Source: Streptosporangium sp. NBC_01495
GTDB taxonomy: Bacteria > Actinomycetota > Actinomycetes > Streptosporangiales > Streptosporangiaceae
Assembly: GCF_036250735.1 (NCBI RefSeq)
Contig: NZ_CP109430.1
Span: 2,852,001 to 2,916,000, forward strand
Length of the DNA stretch: 64,000 nt
Direction of reading: 5' to 3'
This document shows, one piece after another, positions 43,258 through 52,269 of this stretch. The notes beneath the pieces are model-generated. The model saw only the letters and a program-made list of their open reading frames with translations, ran no database searches and was not told the DNA's origin. Both the position numbers and the translations under genes were made by a program. Every line of letters starts with the position of its first letter. The stretch's first letter is position 1.

Positions 43258-44196
43258 ATGCCCGACGTTCTCGGTCCCGACTACGAGCTCACGGTCCTGC
43301 CGATGGCCGATGACGACGAGGGCGCGGTGGTGGCCTCGCTGGTGCGGCGACGGGCCGCCGAGCCCGCCCGCGGAGCCGTGCTCTACGTGCACGGCTTCAC
43401 CGACTACTTCTTCCAGACCCACCTGGCCGACCACTTCGTCGCCGGGGGCTTCGACTTCTATGGCCTCGACCTGCGCAAGTACGGACGCTCGTTGCTGCCG
43501 CACCAGACCCGCGGGTTCGTGCGCAGCGTCACCGAGTACTTCCCGGAGATCGACGAGGCGATACGCGTCATCCGCGAGCGGGACGGGCACGACCACGTCG
43601 TCCTCAACGCCCACTCCACCGGCGGCCTGATCGCCCCGCTCTGGGCCGACCGGGTCCGCGGCCGAGGGCTGGTCCAGGCGCTGGTGCTCAACAGCCCCTT
43701 CCTCGACCTCAACGTCTCCGCCCCCGTGCGGGCCGTCGCCGACCTGCTGCGCGGGCCGCTGTCCAGGCTGCCCGCCCGCGCCGTCCTGCCCATGGTGGCC
43801 GCCACCGCGTACGGCACCAGCCTGCACCGCAGCCACCACGGCGAGTGGGACTTCGACCTGGAGTGGAAGCCCATCGGCGGGTTCGCGGTGCACGCGGCCT
43901 GGCTGGGGGCGATCCGCCGGGCGCAGCGCAGGCTGCACGACGGCCTCCGGGTGGACGTGCCGGTGCTGGTGCTCTGCGCGGAGAAGGGCCTGCGGCTGCG
44001 CGCCTTCATGCCCGAGGCCCGGGAGGCGGACATCGTGCTCGACCCCCGGCGGATCGCCCGCTGGTCGACCAGCATCGGCTCGCACGTGACGTGCGTGCGG
44101 GTGCCGGGCGGCATGCACGACCTGGTGCTGTCACCCGAGCCGGTCCGCGAGCGCGTCTTCGCCGAGATGGACCGCTGGCTCGACGGCCGCCTCTAG
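43258..44196 (+). CDS. Alpha/beta hydrolase (serine hydrolase, lysophospholipase-like)
   Basis: 312 aa from ATG 43258. Oxyanion-hole region VLYVHGFTDYFFQ, nucleophile elbow NAHSTGG (Ser ~122), acid near EADIVLDPRR and catalytic His in GGMHDLVL close to the C-terminus form a complete triad. No signal peptide, so cytoplasmic. Similar to monoacylglycerol lipase / lysophospholipase group (Hydrolase_4); substrate not readable. Independent unit, followed by a 129-bp gap before the ECF operon. Confidence 0.9.
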   Translation: MPDVLGPDYELTVLPMADDDEGAVVASLVRRRAAEPARGAVLYVHGFTDYFFQTHLADHFVAGGFDFYGLDLRKYGRSLLPHQTRGFVRSVTEYFPEIDEAIRVIRERDGHDHVVLNAHSTGGLIAPLWADRVRGRGLVQALVLNSPFLDLNVSAPVRAVADLLRGPLSRLPARAVLPMVAATAYGTSLHRSHHGEWDFDLEWKPIGGFAVHAAWLGAIRRAQRRLHDGLRVDVPVLVLCAEKGLRLRAFMPEAREADIVLDPRRIARWSTSIGSHVTCVRVPGGMHDLVLSPEPVRERVFAEMDRWLDGRL

Positions 44197-44325
44197 GCCG
44201 GTCCGCCGGAGGCGAACCCCGCGACGGCTCCGTCGCCGCGCGGTCACGGTGCCGCGCGGTGCCGGGTGCCCCGCCGGTGGGAAGCGGCCGTGAAAGCAGA
44301 ACGCCCCATCGGTTGAGTAGAGGGC

Positions 44326-44946
44326 GTGACTGCCAACGTGACAGGTCTGTTCGGCCACGCCGACCCACCGGGGGAGATCAGCGACGCGGCCCTGCTCGAG
44401 CTGTCGCGTCGCAGGCCCGAACGGTTCGGTGAGATCTACGACCGGTATTTCCGCGAGATCCACGGCTACCTGGGCAGGCGGCTCGACCGGCAGGTCGCCG
44501 ACGACCTCGCCGCCGAGGTGTTCCTCACGGCGTTCAGGAAGCGCGAGCAGTTCGATCCCGAGCGCGGTGAGGTGCGCCCCTGGCTGTACGGCATCGCCAC
44601 CAACCTGATCGGGCTGCACCGTCGTACCGAGAACCGGAGGCTCGCGGCGCTGCGGCGCAGCGCCGCGACGCAGCCCAGCGCGGAACACGGTCACGAGGAG
44701 CGCGTGGCGACCCGGGTCGACGCCGTGAACGCCCAGGAACGGCTCGCGGGGGAGCTGCTGGCCCTGTCCGACGGCGACAGGGACGTGCTGCTGCTGAGCG
44801 CGCTGGGCGAGCTGAGCCATGAAGAGGTCTCCAAGGCACTCGGCATCCCGTACGGCACCGTCGGATCCCGGTTGTCGCGGGTGCGCAAGAAGCTCCGTGC
44901 CGCCCTGGGCGGCGTCAATCCCCTGCATGGAGGTTCCAATGGATGA
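44326..44946 (+). CDS. ECF-type RNA polymerase sigma factor
   Basis: 206 aa from GTG 44326. Sigma region 2 is at ~35-100 (FGEIYDRYFREIHGYLGRRL, DDLAAEVFLTAF, WLYGIATNLI), region 4 at ~140-195 (LLALSDGDRDVLLLSALGELSHEEVSKALGIPYGTVGSRLSRVRKKLR). No extra C-terminal domain. It overlaps the next gene by ATGGATGA, and that gene encodes a single-pass membrane protein, the usual arrangement of an ECF sigma factor with its regulator in actinobacterial CU044_5270 loci. Confidence 0.94.
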   Translation: MTANVTGLFGHADPPGEISDAALLELSRRRPERFGEIYDRYFREIHGYLGRRLDRQVADDLAAEVFLTAFRKREQFDPERGEVRPWLYGIATNLIGLHRRTENRRLAALRRSAATQPSAEHGHEERVATRVDAVNAQERLAGELLALSDGDRDVLLLSALGELSHEEVSKALGIPYGTVGSRLSRVRKKLRAALGGVNPLHGGSNG

Positions 44947-45994
44947 CTACCAGGCGGTACGGGAGCTGTTGTCCGTGCCGCCGCTGTCGCCCGGGGTGGA
45001 GCGGGCCGGACGCGAGCGGCTGGGCGCCGCGTTCGCCCGGGAGCGGGCACGGTCACGCCGCAGGGTGGCCGGATGGAGTGCGCTGGGGCTCGGGCTGGCA
45101 GGCGCGGCGGCGGCCCTGGTCGTCACCTCGGCGGCGCCCCCGACCCCGCCCGCCCCGCGGGGCGTGATCGCCGCGCAGGACAGCAAGCGGTTCCTGCTGG
45201 CCGCCGCGACCTCGGTGGCCTCCGTACCGGACGAGGGCGCGTGGTGGGGAAGCACGCTGGTCAGCGGCCGGGAGTTCCGCGCCCCCGGCGGTGGCTACAC
45301 GCTGCGGCAGAGCCGGTCGGAGGAGACCTGGATCCCGGCGGACCCGGAGGCGAGCACCTGGTACCGCTGGACGTACCTGGGAGCCGGGCCCGCGACGCCC
45401 CGGGACGAGACGGCCTGGCGCGCGGACGGGGCGCCGACGTCGTGGACCTACGACGGGAAGGACACTCCCGGGCTGCCGACCGAGGACAGGGCGCTGGGCG
45501 TCGTACGGGCGGCGCCCGGGAAGCCGGACACGTTCTCAAGCGAGGACTGGGACTTCCGCATCGTGATGGCGGGCCGGCCGCTGACCAAGATGAACGAGCT
45601 GCCCGGCACCCCCGAGGGCGTGCGAGAGCTTCTCAAGGGCCCCGACGATCGGTCGACCGTCGACAACGTCGCCCGCCTGCTCTTCTTCGCGCCGGTGACG
45701 AGCGAGACCAGGGCCGCCGCCTACCGGCTGCTGGCCTCGATGCCCGAGGTCGCCGCCGTCGGGCAGGTCACCGACGAGCTGGGCCGCACCGGGCAGGCGA
45801 TCGAGTACCGGTCCGCGGAGTTTCCCACGACGGCGTACGCCGGGGAGACGCGGACCCGGCTGGTGATCGATCCGAATGACGGAAGGCCCCTTTCCATCGA
45901 GACCCGCTCCGTGGCGGACGGCACGCTCCTGGAGTTCACCGCCGTCCGGGAAAGCCACTGGGCTCACGAAAACCCACTGAAGGAGAAGAAATGA
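44939..45994 (+). CDS. CU044_5270 family membrane protein, putative sigma regulator
   Basis: 351 aa from ATG 44939, GGAGG at 44930. The N-terminal ~40 residues are cytoplasmic (DDYQAVRELLSVPPLSPGVE), one membrane segment follows (WSALGLGLAGAAAALVVTSA, ~45-64), and the remaining ~280 residues are extracellular. That outer domain contains ASTWYRWTYLG, WRADGAPTSWTYDG and a C-terminal RTRLVIDPNDGRPLSIETR strand pair. Topology and coupling to the sigma gene suggest an anti-sigma-like sensor. Function of the family is not established. Confidence 0.85.
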   Translation: MDDYQAVRELLSVPPLSPGVERAGRERLGAAFARERARSRRRVAGWSALGLGLAGAAAALVVTSAAPPTPPAPRGVIAAQDSKRFLLAAATSVASVPDEGAWWGSTLVSGREFRAPGGGYTLRQSRSEETWIPADPEASTWYRWTYLGAGPATPRDETAWRADGAPTSWTYDGKDTPGLPTEDRALGVVRAAPGKPDTFSSEDWDFRIVMAGRPLTKMNELPGTPEGVRELLKGPDDRSTVDNVARLLFFAPVTSETRAAAYRLLASMPEVAAVGQVTDELGRTGQAIEYRSAEFPTTAYAGETRTRLVIDPNDGRPLSIETRSVADGTLLEFTAVRESHWAHENPLKEKK

Positions 45995-46905
45995 AGTATT
46001 CGGCAGCCACGGTGGCCGGGCTGGTCCTCACCGGTGTACTCACCGTTCCCGCACAGGCCGCCACCCCGCCCGAGGCCGCCTACTGGCGCGTCGAGGTGAT
46101 CCACACCATGGACCATCCGCATCCGGTCGGCAGCGGCTACACCCTGACGGAGCGGTCGGTCATCGCCGAATGGCTCACGCCGGAGGGCAAGATGTGGAAC
46201 GCCTTCCGCAAGCTGGGCGCCCGGCCCAAAAGCGAGAAGGACAGGGCGGCCTGGAAGGCCGACGGGTCGCCGACCTCGTGGACCTATCGCACAGAGGGTA
46301 TGAAGATCTCCCTGTCCGCCAGGCCCGACAAGGGGTACGTGGGGCCGTCGAAGGGGCGGCGCGACGGCTTCGACCTGGGCGAGGGGCGGAACGTCACGTA
46401 TCAGCAGCTGCAGTCGATGCCCACCGATCCCGCCGCTCTGCTGGCGTACGCCGTCAAGGACGTGAGGGCCTGGATCGACTGGGCCGTCGAGGATGCCAAG
46501 ACCACCTCTCCGAATTCCAAAATCGACGACTGGCTGGTCAACCTGGATCAGTACGTGGCCGAGTACATGACCCGGCTGCTCTACCGGAACCCGGTGCCGT
46601 TCAAGGTCAGGTCCGCCGCCTACCGGGCGTTGAAGACGATCAAGGGCGTCGGCGACCTCGGCACGGTCAAGGACCCGCTGAACCGTTCCGGCCACGGGTT
46701 CGCCCTGCCGACCCTCAGGCAGAAAGCCCAGAAAGCCCAGAAGGGCCAGAAGGACTGGAAGCTCGACGAGCGGTTCGTCGTGGACACCACCACGATGACG
46801 CTGCTGGCCCACTACGTCGACTCCACCCATCGTGGCAAGAGCAGGGTCGATACCTACAAGGTCGGCTGGACGAACGACAAGCCCGCCATCCCGGCCGCCG
46901 GCTAG
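45991..46905 (+). CDS. Exported CU044_5270-like protein
   Basis: 304 aa, overlapping the previous gene by ATGA. Residues 1-23 are a cleavable signal peptide (MKYSAATVAGLVLTGVLTVPAQA). The mature protein shares landmarks with the outer domain of its neighbour: AAWKADGSPTSWTY here against AWRADGAPTSWTYDG there, and a similar RLLYRNPVPFKVRSAAYRAL to RLLFFAPVTSETRAAAYRLL helix. So it looks like a duplicated, membrane-released version of the same sensor domain, perhaps a ligand or competitor for it (inference). A Lys/Gln-rich insert (QKAQKAQKGQK) lies at ~245-256. Confidence 0.8.
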   Translation: MKYSAATVAGLVLTGVLTVPAQAATPPEAAYWRVEVIHTMDHPHPVGSGYTLTERSVIAEWLTPEGKMWNAFRKLGARPKSEKDRAAWKADGSPTSWTYRTEGMKISLSARPDKGYVGPSKGRRDGFDLGEGRNVTYQQLQSMPTDPAALLAYAVKDVRAWIDWAVEDAKTTSPNSKIDDWLVNLDQYVAEYMTRLLYRNPVPFKVRSAAYRALKTIKGVGDLGTVKDPLNRSGHGFALPTLRQKAQKAQKGQKDWKLDERFVVDTTTMTLLAHYVDSTHRGKSRVDTYKVGWTNDKPAIPAAG

Positions 46906-47137
46906 CACCGCCTCGCGGGCCTGCCGCCCCGGGCGGAACACGACCTGTCCCGACGGTGGGCGCGAACGGCGAGCCGTCGGCACCCACCTCTCCCAAGGGG
47001 CCTTCGCGACTCCGGGGCCCGCGCGGCACCGGGAACGCGTCGCGGGGAGAAAACCATGCGAACACCGAACCTCCAGCGTGAACGGGGCCTTCCGGCCGGC
47101 GGGGAGGGTTCGCCGAACCATCAATCGAAGGGAACAC

Positions 47138-50100
47138 GTGAGAACCGGACGAAGAACGACGAACCTAGTGGTCGCGGGCATGCTCGCGGCGGCACTGGCG
47201 GGACCGCAGGCGGCGGGGGCCGCGAGCGGGCCCGCGCCGGTGAGCCCGGCCTCCCCGGCGACCGCCTCCCCGGTCACCGTCACGCTGATCACCGGTGACC
47301 GGGTGACGGTGACCGGCTCCGGCGCCGTCGTGGTGGAGCGGGGCGAGGGCCGGAGCGGGATCTCCTTCACCACCGACGACGGGGGCGGCCGACTGCGGGT
47401 CTTCCCCAGCGACGCGTTCGCGCCGCTGCGCGAGGGACGTCTGGACCCCCGGCTGTTCGACGTGACCACGCTCGCCGAGTTCGGCTACGACGATCGCCGG
47501 GGCGATCTGCCGCTCATCGTGACCGGCTCGGGAACAGCGGCCAAGAACGGACTGCGTTCGGCGATGACCGCGAGCGGGGCGCGGGTGACACGCGACCTGG
47601 CCGCTGTGGACGGGGTGGCCGTACGGGCGCCGAGGAAGGATCGGGCCCGGTTCTGGAACGGCGTCGTGGGCGGCGCCCACGCCAGGTCCGGTGGCGTGGA
47701 GAAGGTGTGGCTGGACGGCCTGCGCAGGCCGTCGCTGGACACCAGCGTCGGGCAGATCGGCGCGCCCGCCGCGTGGGAGAGCGGGCACACCGGCGCCGGG
47801 GTGAAGGTCGCGGTGCTGGACACCGGCGTCGACGCCACCCACCCTGACCTGGCCGGCCGGATCGGCGCGCAGGCGAACTTCACCGAGGCGTCCGGCACCG
47901 GCGACCCCATCGGGCACGGCACCCACGTGGCCTCCACCATCGCCGGCAGCGGCGCCGCCTCCGAGGGAAAGTACAGGGGCGTGGCCCCCGGAGCCGAGAT
48001 CCTCGACGGCAGGGTCTGCGAGGGCGCCTGGTGTGAGGAGTCGGCGATCCTGGCGGGCATGCAGTGGGCCGGTGAGCAGGGTGCGAAGGTGGCGAACCTG
48101 AGCCTGGGCACCTCCGACGTCGCCGGGATCGATCCGCTGGAGCTGGCGGTGGCGACGGTGACCGAGCGCTACGGCACGCTCTTCGTGGTCGCCGCGGGCA
48201 ACGCCGGGGCCGACCGGTCGGTGAGCTCGCCGGCCAGCGCGGACGCGGCCCTGGCGGTCGGCGCCGTCACCAAGTCCGAGACGCCGGCGGAGTTCTCCAG
48301 CCGGGGGCCGCGTGTCGGCGACTCCGCGCTCAAGCCCGAGATCACCGCGCCGGGTGTGGACATCACCGCGGCGCGCTCCAAGGACTCGCCGGGCGGCGGC
48401 TCCTACACCGCCATGTCCGGCACCTCGATGGCCACCCCGCACGTGGCGGGCGCGGCGGCGATCCTGGCCGCCCAGCACCCCGACTGGACGCCCGCGACGC
48501 TGAAGGCGGCGCTGATGGGGTCGGCACGCCCCAACCCGGCGCTGGGGATCTTCGCGCAGGGCGCGGGCCGGGTCGACGTGGCGCGGGCCACGACGCAGTC
48601 GGTGACCGCCGAGCCCGGCGGCGTCAGCTTCGGCATGCAGCAGTGGCCGCACGGAGACGACGCGCCGATCACCAGGAAGGTCACCTACCGCAACCCGGGC
48701 ACTTCTCCGGTGACGCTCGCGCTGTCCGTCGAGAACCAGGGCGAGCACGGGCCGTTCACGGTGAGCCCGGCGACCGTCACGGTGCCCGCGGGCGGCCGGG
48801 CCGACGTCTCGGTCACCGCCACCACCGGCACCCGGACCCCGGAAGGCGGCGTCGGCGGCCACCTCGTCGCGGCCGGTGACGGTGGCGTCCGGGTGAGCAC
48901 GCCGCTGGCGGTGGAGAACGAGATCGAGAGCTACACACTCACCCTCAAGCACACCGGCCGCGACGGAGAGCCGTCCACCTCCTATTTCACCGTCCTCGAC
49001 AGGATCGACGTCTGGGAGACCATCTTCCTTCAGGAAGGCGACGACACCGTCACCCTGCGACTGCCCAGGGGCAGGTGGGAGGTGTCGAGCAGCCTCCTCG
49101 ACAGAGGCCAGGGGAACAAACACGTCACCCATCTGATCCACCCGGGCCTGGACCTGACCGGGGACCAGACCCTGGAGCTGGACGCCCGGCTGGGCCGGCC
49201 GCTCTCGGTCACAGTGCCGAACGCCGCCGCCGTACAGCTCGGGGCACAGATGACCTACACGACCTCCAGTCCCCGGGGAACGCTGACCAGGGGCTTCATA
49301 ACCGACCGGTTCGAGAACATGTCGGCCGCGCAGCTCGGGCCCGACCGGACCTACGACGGGGTGACCACCAAGGTCGGCGGGCTGTGGGCACAGGCCGACG
49401 CGGGCGGCGGCACCGAAGACAGCCCCCGCACCTACGATCTCGCGTGGTTCCACGAGGGGGGGATGGTCACCGGGTTCCGCCGCGCCGTCGCCCGGCGCGA
49501 CCTCGCGGCCATCCACGCCGACTACGCCGCCCACCTGAGCGGTGTCCAGGGCAGGGCCTCCAGGGGCGCCCAGCCCGCAGAAGGGCGGCTCCGCCTGTAT
49601 CTGACGGAGACCGGGTTCGGCACGCCGTCGGCTCCCACGCACTACGTCAACACCGACGGCGGGGCGCGCTGGATGCACTTCTTGCGTGAGTACGGCCCCG
49701 ATGGGGAAAAGAGCTGGGTCGAGTCGTCCCCCGTGAGCTACACCCCCGGCCGCGCCTACCGGGAGTCCTGGAACCGGGGTGTCTTCTGCCCCGCCCTGCC
49801 TCCGGCGGCCGAGGACTCGGGGGTCCTGACCCGCACCGGCGACACGATCCGGGCGCACGTGCCGCCGTACGGCGACGGGGCCGGGCGGATCGGCTGGGCG
49901 GCGACCACCAAGGCGCGCACCGCCCTCTACCGCGACGGCGACCTGGTCGCCGAGCTGCCCTCGACGCGGGGAGAGTTCACCGTCCCCGCCGACGCGGCGG
50001 GCTACCGGCTGGTCATGGAGTCAGAGCGGGGCGCCCCGGCCGTCCTGTCCACCCGTACCTCCACCGCCTGGACCTTCCGCTCCGAGCACGCCGGGGGCGA

Positions 50101-50431
50101 GGCTCCGCTGCCCCTGCCGATCTCCGTCGTCCGGTTCTCTCCCACGCTGGACGCGCACAACACCGCACCGGGCGGCGGGCCGTACAGCGTGCCGGTCAGC
50201 GTGCGGCAGCAGGCGGGCTCCGGCGCCGGGAAGTCCCGTGACCTCGTCGTCGAGGTCTCCTACGACGACGGCGCCACCTGGGGCAAGGCGAAGGTCCACA
50301 AGGGCGAGGTGAGCCTGCGGCACCCCGCCGCCGGGGGCTTCGCGTCCCTGCGGGCCACGTCCACCGACACCGCGGGCAACACCGTCGAGCAGACCGTGAT
50401 CCGCGCCTACCGGATCGCCCCGGCGAACTGA
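47138..50431 (+). CDS. Secreted subtilisin-family (S8) serine protease, 1097 aa
   Basis: Start GTG 47138 with AAGGGA upstream; the frame is open earlier but without signal peptide. Residues 1-30 are a signal peptide (RTTNLVVAGMLAAALAG...). A propeptide reaches ~205. The catalytic triad is D228 (VLDTGVDATHPDL), H260 (GHGTHVAST) and S430 (SGTSMATPHVAG), with the oxyanion Asn in VVAAGNAGAD. The ~600-residue C-terminal part contains beta-sandwich segments (GTSPVTLALSVENQGEHGPFTVSP) and may bind substrate or cell wall. Its one CxxxxC-type pair (VCEGAWC) sits inside the peptidase domain. Ends at a strong terminator. Expected to degrade extracellular protein. Confidence 0.93.
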   Translation: MRTGRRTTNLVVAGMLAAALAGPQAAGAASGPAPVSPASPATASPVTVTLITGDRVTVTGSGAVVVERGEGRSGISFTTDDGGGRLRVFPSDAFAPLREGRLDPRLFDVTTLAEFGYDDRRGDLPLIVTGSGTAAKNGLRSAMTASGARVTRDLAAVDGVAVRAPRKDRARFWNGVVGGAHARSGGVEKVWLDGLRRPSLDTSVGQIGAPAAWESGHTGAGVKVAVLDTGVDATHPDLAGRIGAQANFTEASGTGDPIGHGTHVASTIAGSGAASEGKYRGVAPGAEILDGRVCEGAWCEESAILAGMQWAGEQGAKVANLSLGTSDVAGIDPLELAVATVTERYGTLFVVAAGNAGADRSVSSPASADAALAVGAVTKSETPAEFSSRGPRVGDSALKPEITAPGVDITAARSKDSPGGGSYTAMSGTSMATPHVAGAAAILAAQHPDWTPATLKAALMGSARPNPALGIFAQGAGRVDVARATTQSVTAEPGGVSFGMQQWPHGDDAPITRKVTYRNPGTSPVTLALSVENQGEHGPFTVSPATVTVPAGGRADVSVTATTGTRTPEGGVGGHLVAAGDGGVRVSTPLAVENEIESYTLTLKHTGRDGEPSTSYFTVLDRIDVWETIFLQEGDDTVTLRLPRGRWEVSSSLLDRGQGNKHVTHLIHPGLDLTGDQTLELDARLGRPLSVTVPNAAAVQLGAQMTYTTSSPRGTLTRGFITDRFENMSAAQLGPDRTYDGVTTKVGGLWAQADAGGGTEDSPRTYDLAWFHEGGMVTGFRRAVARRDLAAIHADYAAHLSGVQGRASRGAQPAEGRLRLYLTETGFGTPSAPTHYVNTDGGARWMHFLREYGPDGEKSWVESSPVSYTPGRAYRESWNRGVFCPALPPAAEDSGVLTRTGDTIRAHVPPYGDGAGRIGWAATTKARTALYRDGDLVAELPSTRGEFTVPADAAGYRLVMESERGAPAVLSTRTSTAWTFRSEHAGGEAPLPLPISVVRFSPTLDAHNTAPGGGPYSVPVSVRQQAGSGAGKSRDLVVEVSYDDGATWGKAKVHKGEVSLRHPAAGGFASLRATSTDTAGNTVEQTVIRAYRIAPAN

Positions 50432-50449
50432 CCGGAGGCACACCCCGCG

Positions 50450-50482
50450 CGGCCCGGCCGGAAGACCTTTCCGGCCGGGCCG
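50450..50482 (+). terminator. Terminator of the subtilisin gene
   Basis: CGGCCCGGCCGGAA (50450-50463) pairs perfectly with TTCCGGCCGGGCCG (50469-50482), a 14-bp stem with a 5-nt loop, 18 nt after the stop codon. Confidence 0.85.
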
Positions 50483-50520
50483 TTCGGCAGGGCCGTTCCC
50501 CGTGACGGTGTGTCCTCCGG

Positions 50521-50616
50521 CCGGAACCTCCGGGCCCCGGCGATGAGACCGGCCGCGCGGCCCTACCACCGGAATCTCCGGGCCCCGGCGGTGAGGTCGG
50601 CCTCGCGGCCCTACCA
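50521..50616. repeat. 48-bp tandem duplication at the 3' end of the hydrolase gene
   Basis: Units 50521-50568 and 50569-50616 are about 88% identical (each contains CTCCGGGCCCCGGCG and ends CGCGGCCCTACCA). The second unit overlaps the last codons and stop of the minus-strand hydrolase gene. Confidence 0.85.
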
Positions 50617-52098
50617 GGGGAACGAGAACAGGCCGTAGTAGGCCGCGGCCACCAGCAGCAGGCCGGTGCTGCCCAGCACCCCGGCGATCGCGAAGCTCTG
50701 CGGGCGCGAGGGCTGCCAGCCCTCGCGCAGCCCCGACACGACGGCCGCCACGCCCGTGACCTCCTGCAGCAGCATCAGCAGCGCCAGGATCCTGATGACC
50801 AGCCACCCGGCGAGCACCGCGGGCCACGCCCCGGCCTGGTTGACCGAGAACAGCACGAGCAACGTGATGAACGCCACCACCGAGACGAGCAGCCCGACCC
50901 CGGTCCACGCCATCCGGCGGAACCGCCGCCGGATCGGCGGCCAGACCAGGGTGTTGGTCTCCGCGGCCGCCGCCCGGCCCCGCAGCCGCGCGGCCATCTC
51001 GGCCACCGGCCCGACCACGTAACCGACCACGGCCAGGCAGAGCGTCAGGCCGATCACCGTACCCCCGGCGTACCAGGGGGCGGCGGGAACGTCGCTCGCC
51101 TCCAGCCGCTGGACCGGCGTGGCACCGGCGATGTGCACCGGGGGCCGGGCCGTGCCCGGCAGGCCCGTGACCCAGTTGGCCAGCGTCCGCAGGTAGTCGG
51201 GGACGAGGGGACCGCCGTGGAAGCGCATGCCGTGGTCGGCGCGGTCGAGGTAGCGGATCGTGTAGTCGCCGTTGCCGCCCTCGGCGAGCGCGCCGGTCAG
51301 CGCCTTGCTGCTCTCCACGAACGGGATCGAGGGATCGCGGGTGCCGTACAGGGCCAGGACCGGCTGCCGCATCTCGCGCAGCGCGGGCAGGCCGTCGTAG
51401 CGCAGGAAGTCCGCGTCGAAGGCGCCGATCGCGCGGATGAGCAGCTCGCGCACCCCGCTGGGCGCGTACAGCCGCTGGAGCTGCTCGCCCAGCGCCCACG
51501 TCACCTGCCGCATGGGGGAGACGTTGGGGGCCGACACCAGCACGGTGAACCCGACGGCACCGTCCTCGTTGGCGGCGAGGGGCACCACCCAGCTGCCCTC
51601 GCTCACCCCCCAGAGCCCCACCCTGGCCGGGTCGACGTCCTCGCGCGAGCGCAGCTCCTTCACGACGCGCAGGGCGTCGCGGGCGAGGAGGCCGAAGTCG
51701 CGCTTGAGGAAGTCGTAGCCCACGGTCCGCTTGTCGTAGACGAGGGTGACGATCCCGGCCCTGGCCAGCCACTCGGCCTGGGTCGTGAACTCGCCCCTCA
51801 CCCCGGGGCCCGCCCCCTGCACGAAGACCAGCGCCGGGTGCCGCCCCGGAGCCACCGGCGCGCGGATCGTCGCCCCCAGCGCCGTGCCGTCCTCGGCAGT
51901 GACGGTGATGTCCCGCGTGGTGATCTGCCTGTTCGCGGCGACCGGCCGGACCTCGGACGGCGGCTGGGGGGGAAGCGTCTGGAAGACCGGATCGACGCGC
52001 AGAGGGGTCGGGTCGAACGGCGGCGGCAGGGTGTACCCCACCGTCGCGAGGACCACCAGGATCAGGCCGGAGGCGACGCTCAGGACACCGCGGCCCAC
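50611..52098 (-). CDS. Membrane-anchored alpha/beta hydrolase
   Basis: 495 aa from GTG 52098; no good ribosome site is seen and no better in-frame start lies upstream, so the N-terminus is uncertain. One N-terminal membrane segment (VLSVASGLILVVLATVGYTL), then an extracellular hydrolase domain: VFVQGAGPGVRGEF (oxyanion loop), GLWGVSEGSW (nucleophile Ser ~171), LYGTRDPSIPF (acid) and DHGMRF (His). After ~350 residues, four hydrophobic segments return the chain to the membrane. A hydrolase on the outer face fused to a C-terminal membrane bundle is unusual but known in actinobacteria; it may act on lipid-linked or cell-wall esters. Isolated gene. Confidence 0.85.
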   Translation of the reverse strand: MGRGVLSVASGLILVVLATVGYTLPPPFDPTPLRVDPVFQTLPPQPPSEVRPVAANRQITTRDITVTAEDGTALGATIRAPVAPGRHPALVFVQGAGPGVRGEFTTQAEWLARAGIVTLVYDKRTVGYDFLKRDFGLLARDALRVVKELRSREDVDPARVGLWGVSEGSWVVPLAANEDGAVGFTVLVSAPNVSPMRQVTWALGEQLQRLYAPSGVRELLIRAIGAFDADFLRYDGLPALREMRQPVLALYGTRDPSIPFVESSKALTGALAEGGNGDYTIRYLDRADHGMRFHGGPLVPDYLRTLANWVTGLPGTARPPVHIAGATPVQRLEASDVPAAPWYAGGTVIGLTLCLAVVGYVVGPVAEMAARLRGRAAAAETNTLVWPPIRRRFRRMAWTGVGLLVSVVAFITLLVLFSVNQAGAWPAVLAGWLVIRILALLMLLQEVTGVAAVVSGLREGWQPSRPQSFAIAGVLGSTGLLLVAAAYYGLFSFPW

Positions 52099-52269
52099 CT
52101 GGACACCGACGCGATCCCCGATGGTGACTCGCCTCCGTGGTCGTCGTTGTTCCGGTATCGTTCCCCCCGATCTTCAAGCGTACTCACCACCGGAAGCCCC
52201 GAACAGAGCGGGGATCCGCGTGACGTGAGTGGCCACATTTATCGCTGAGTCCTGTTAGCTTCATGCGAC

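Noticed and set aside
46832-47137. N-terminal extension of the subtilisin
   Set aside because: It overlaps the preceding gene, has no signal peptide, and GTG 47138 has both ribosome site and signal peptide.
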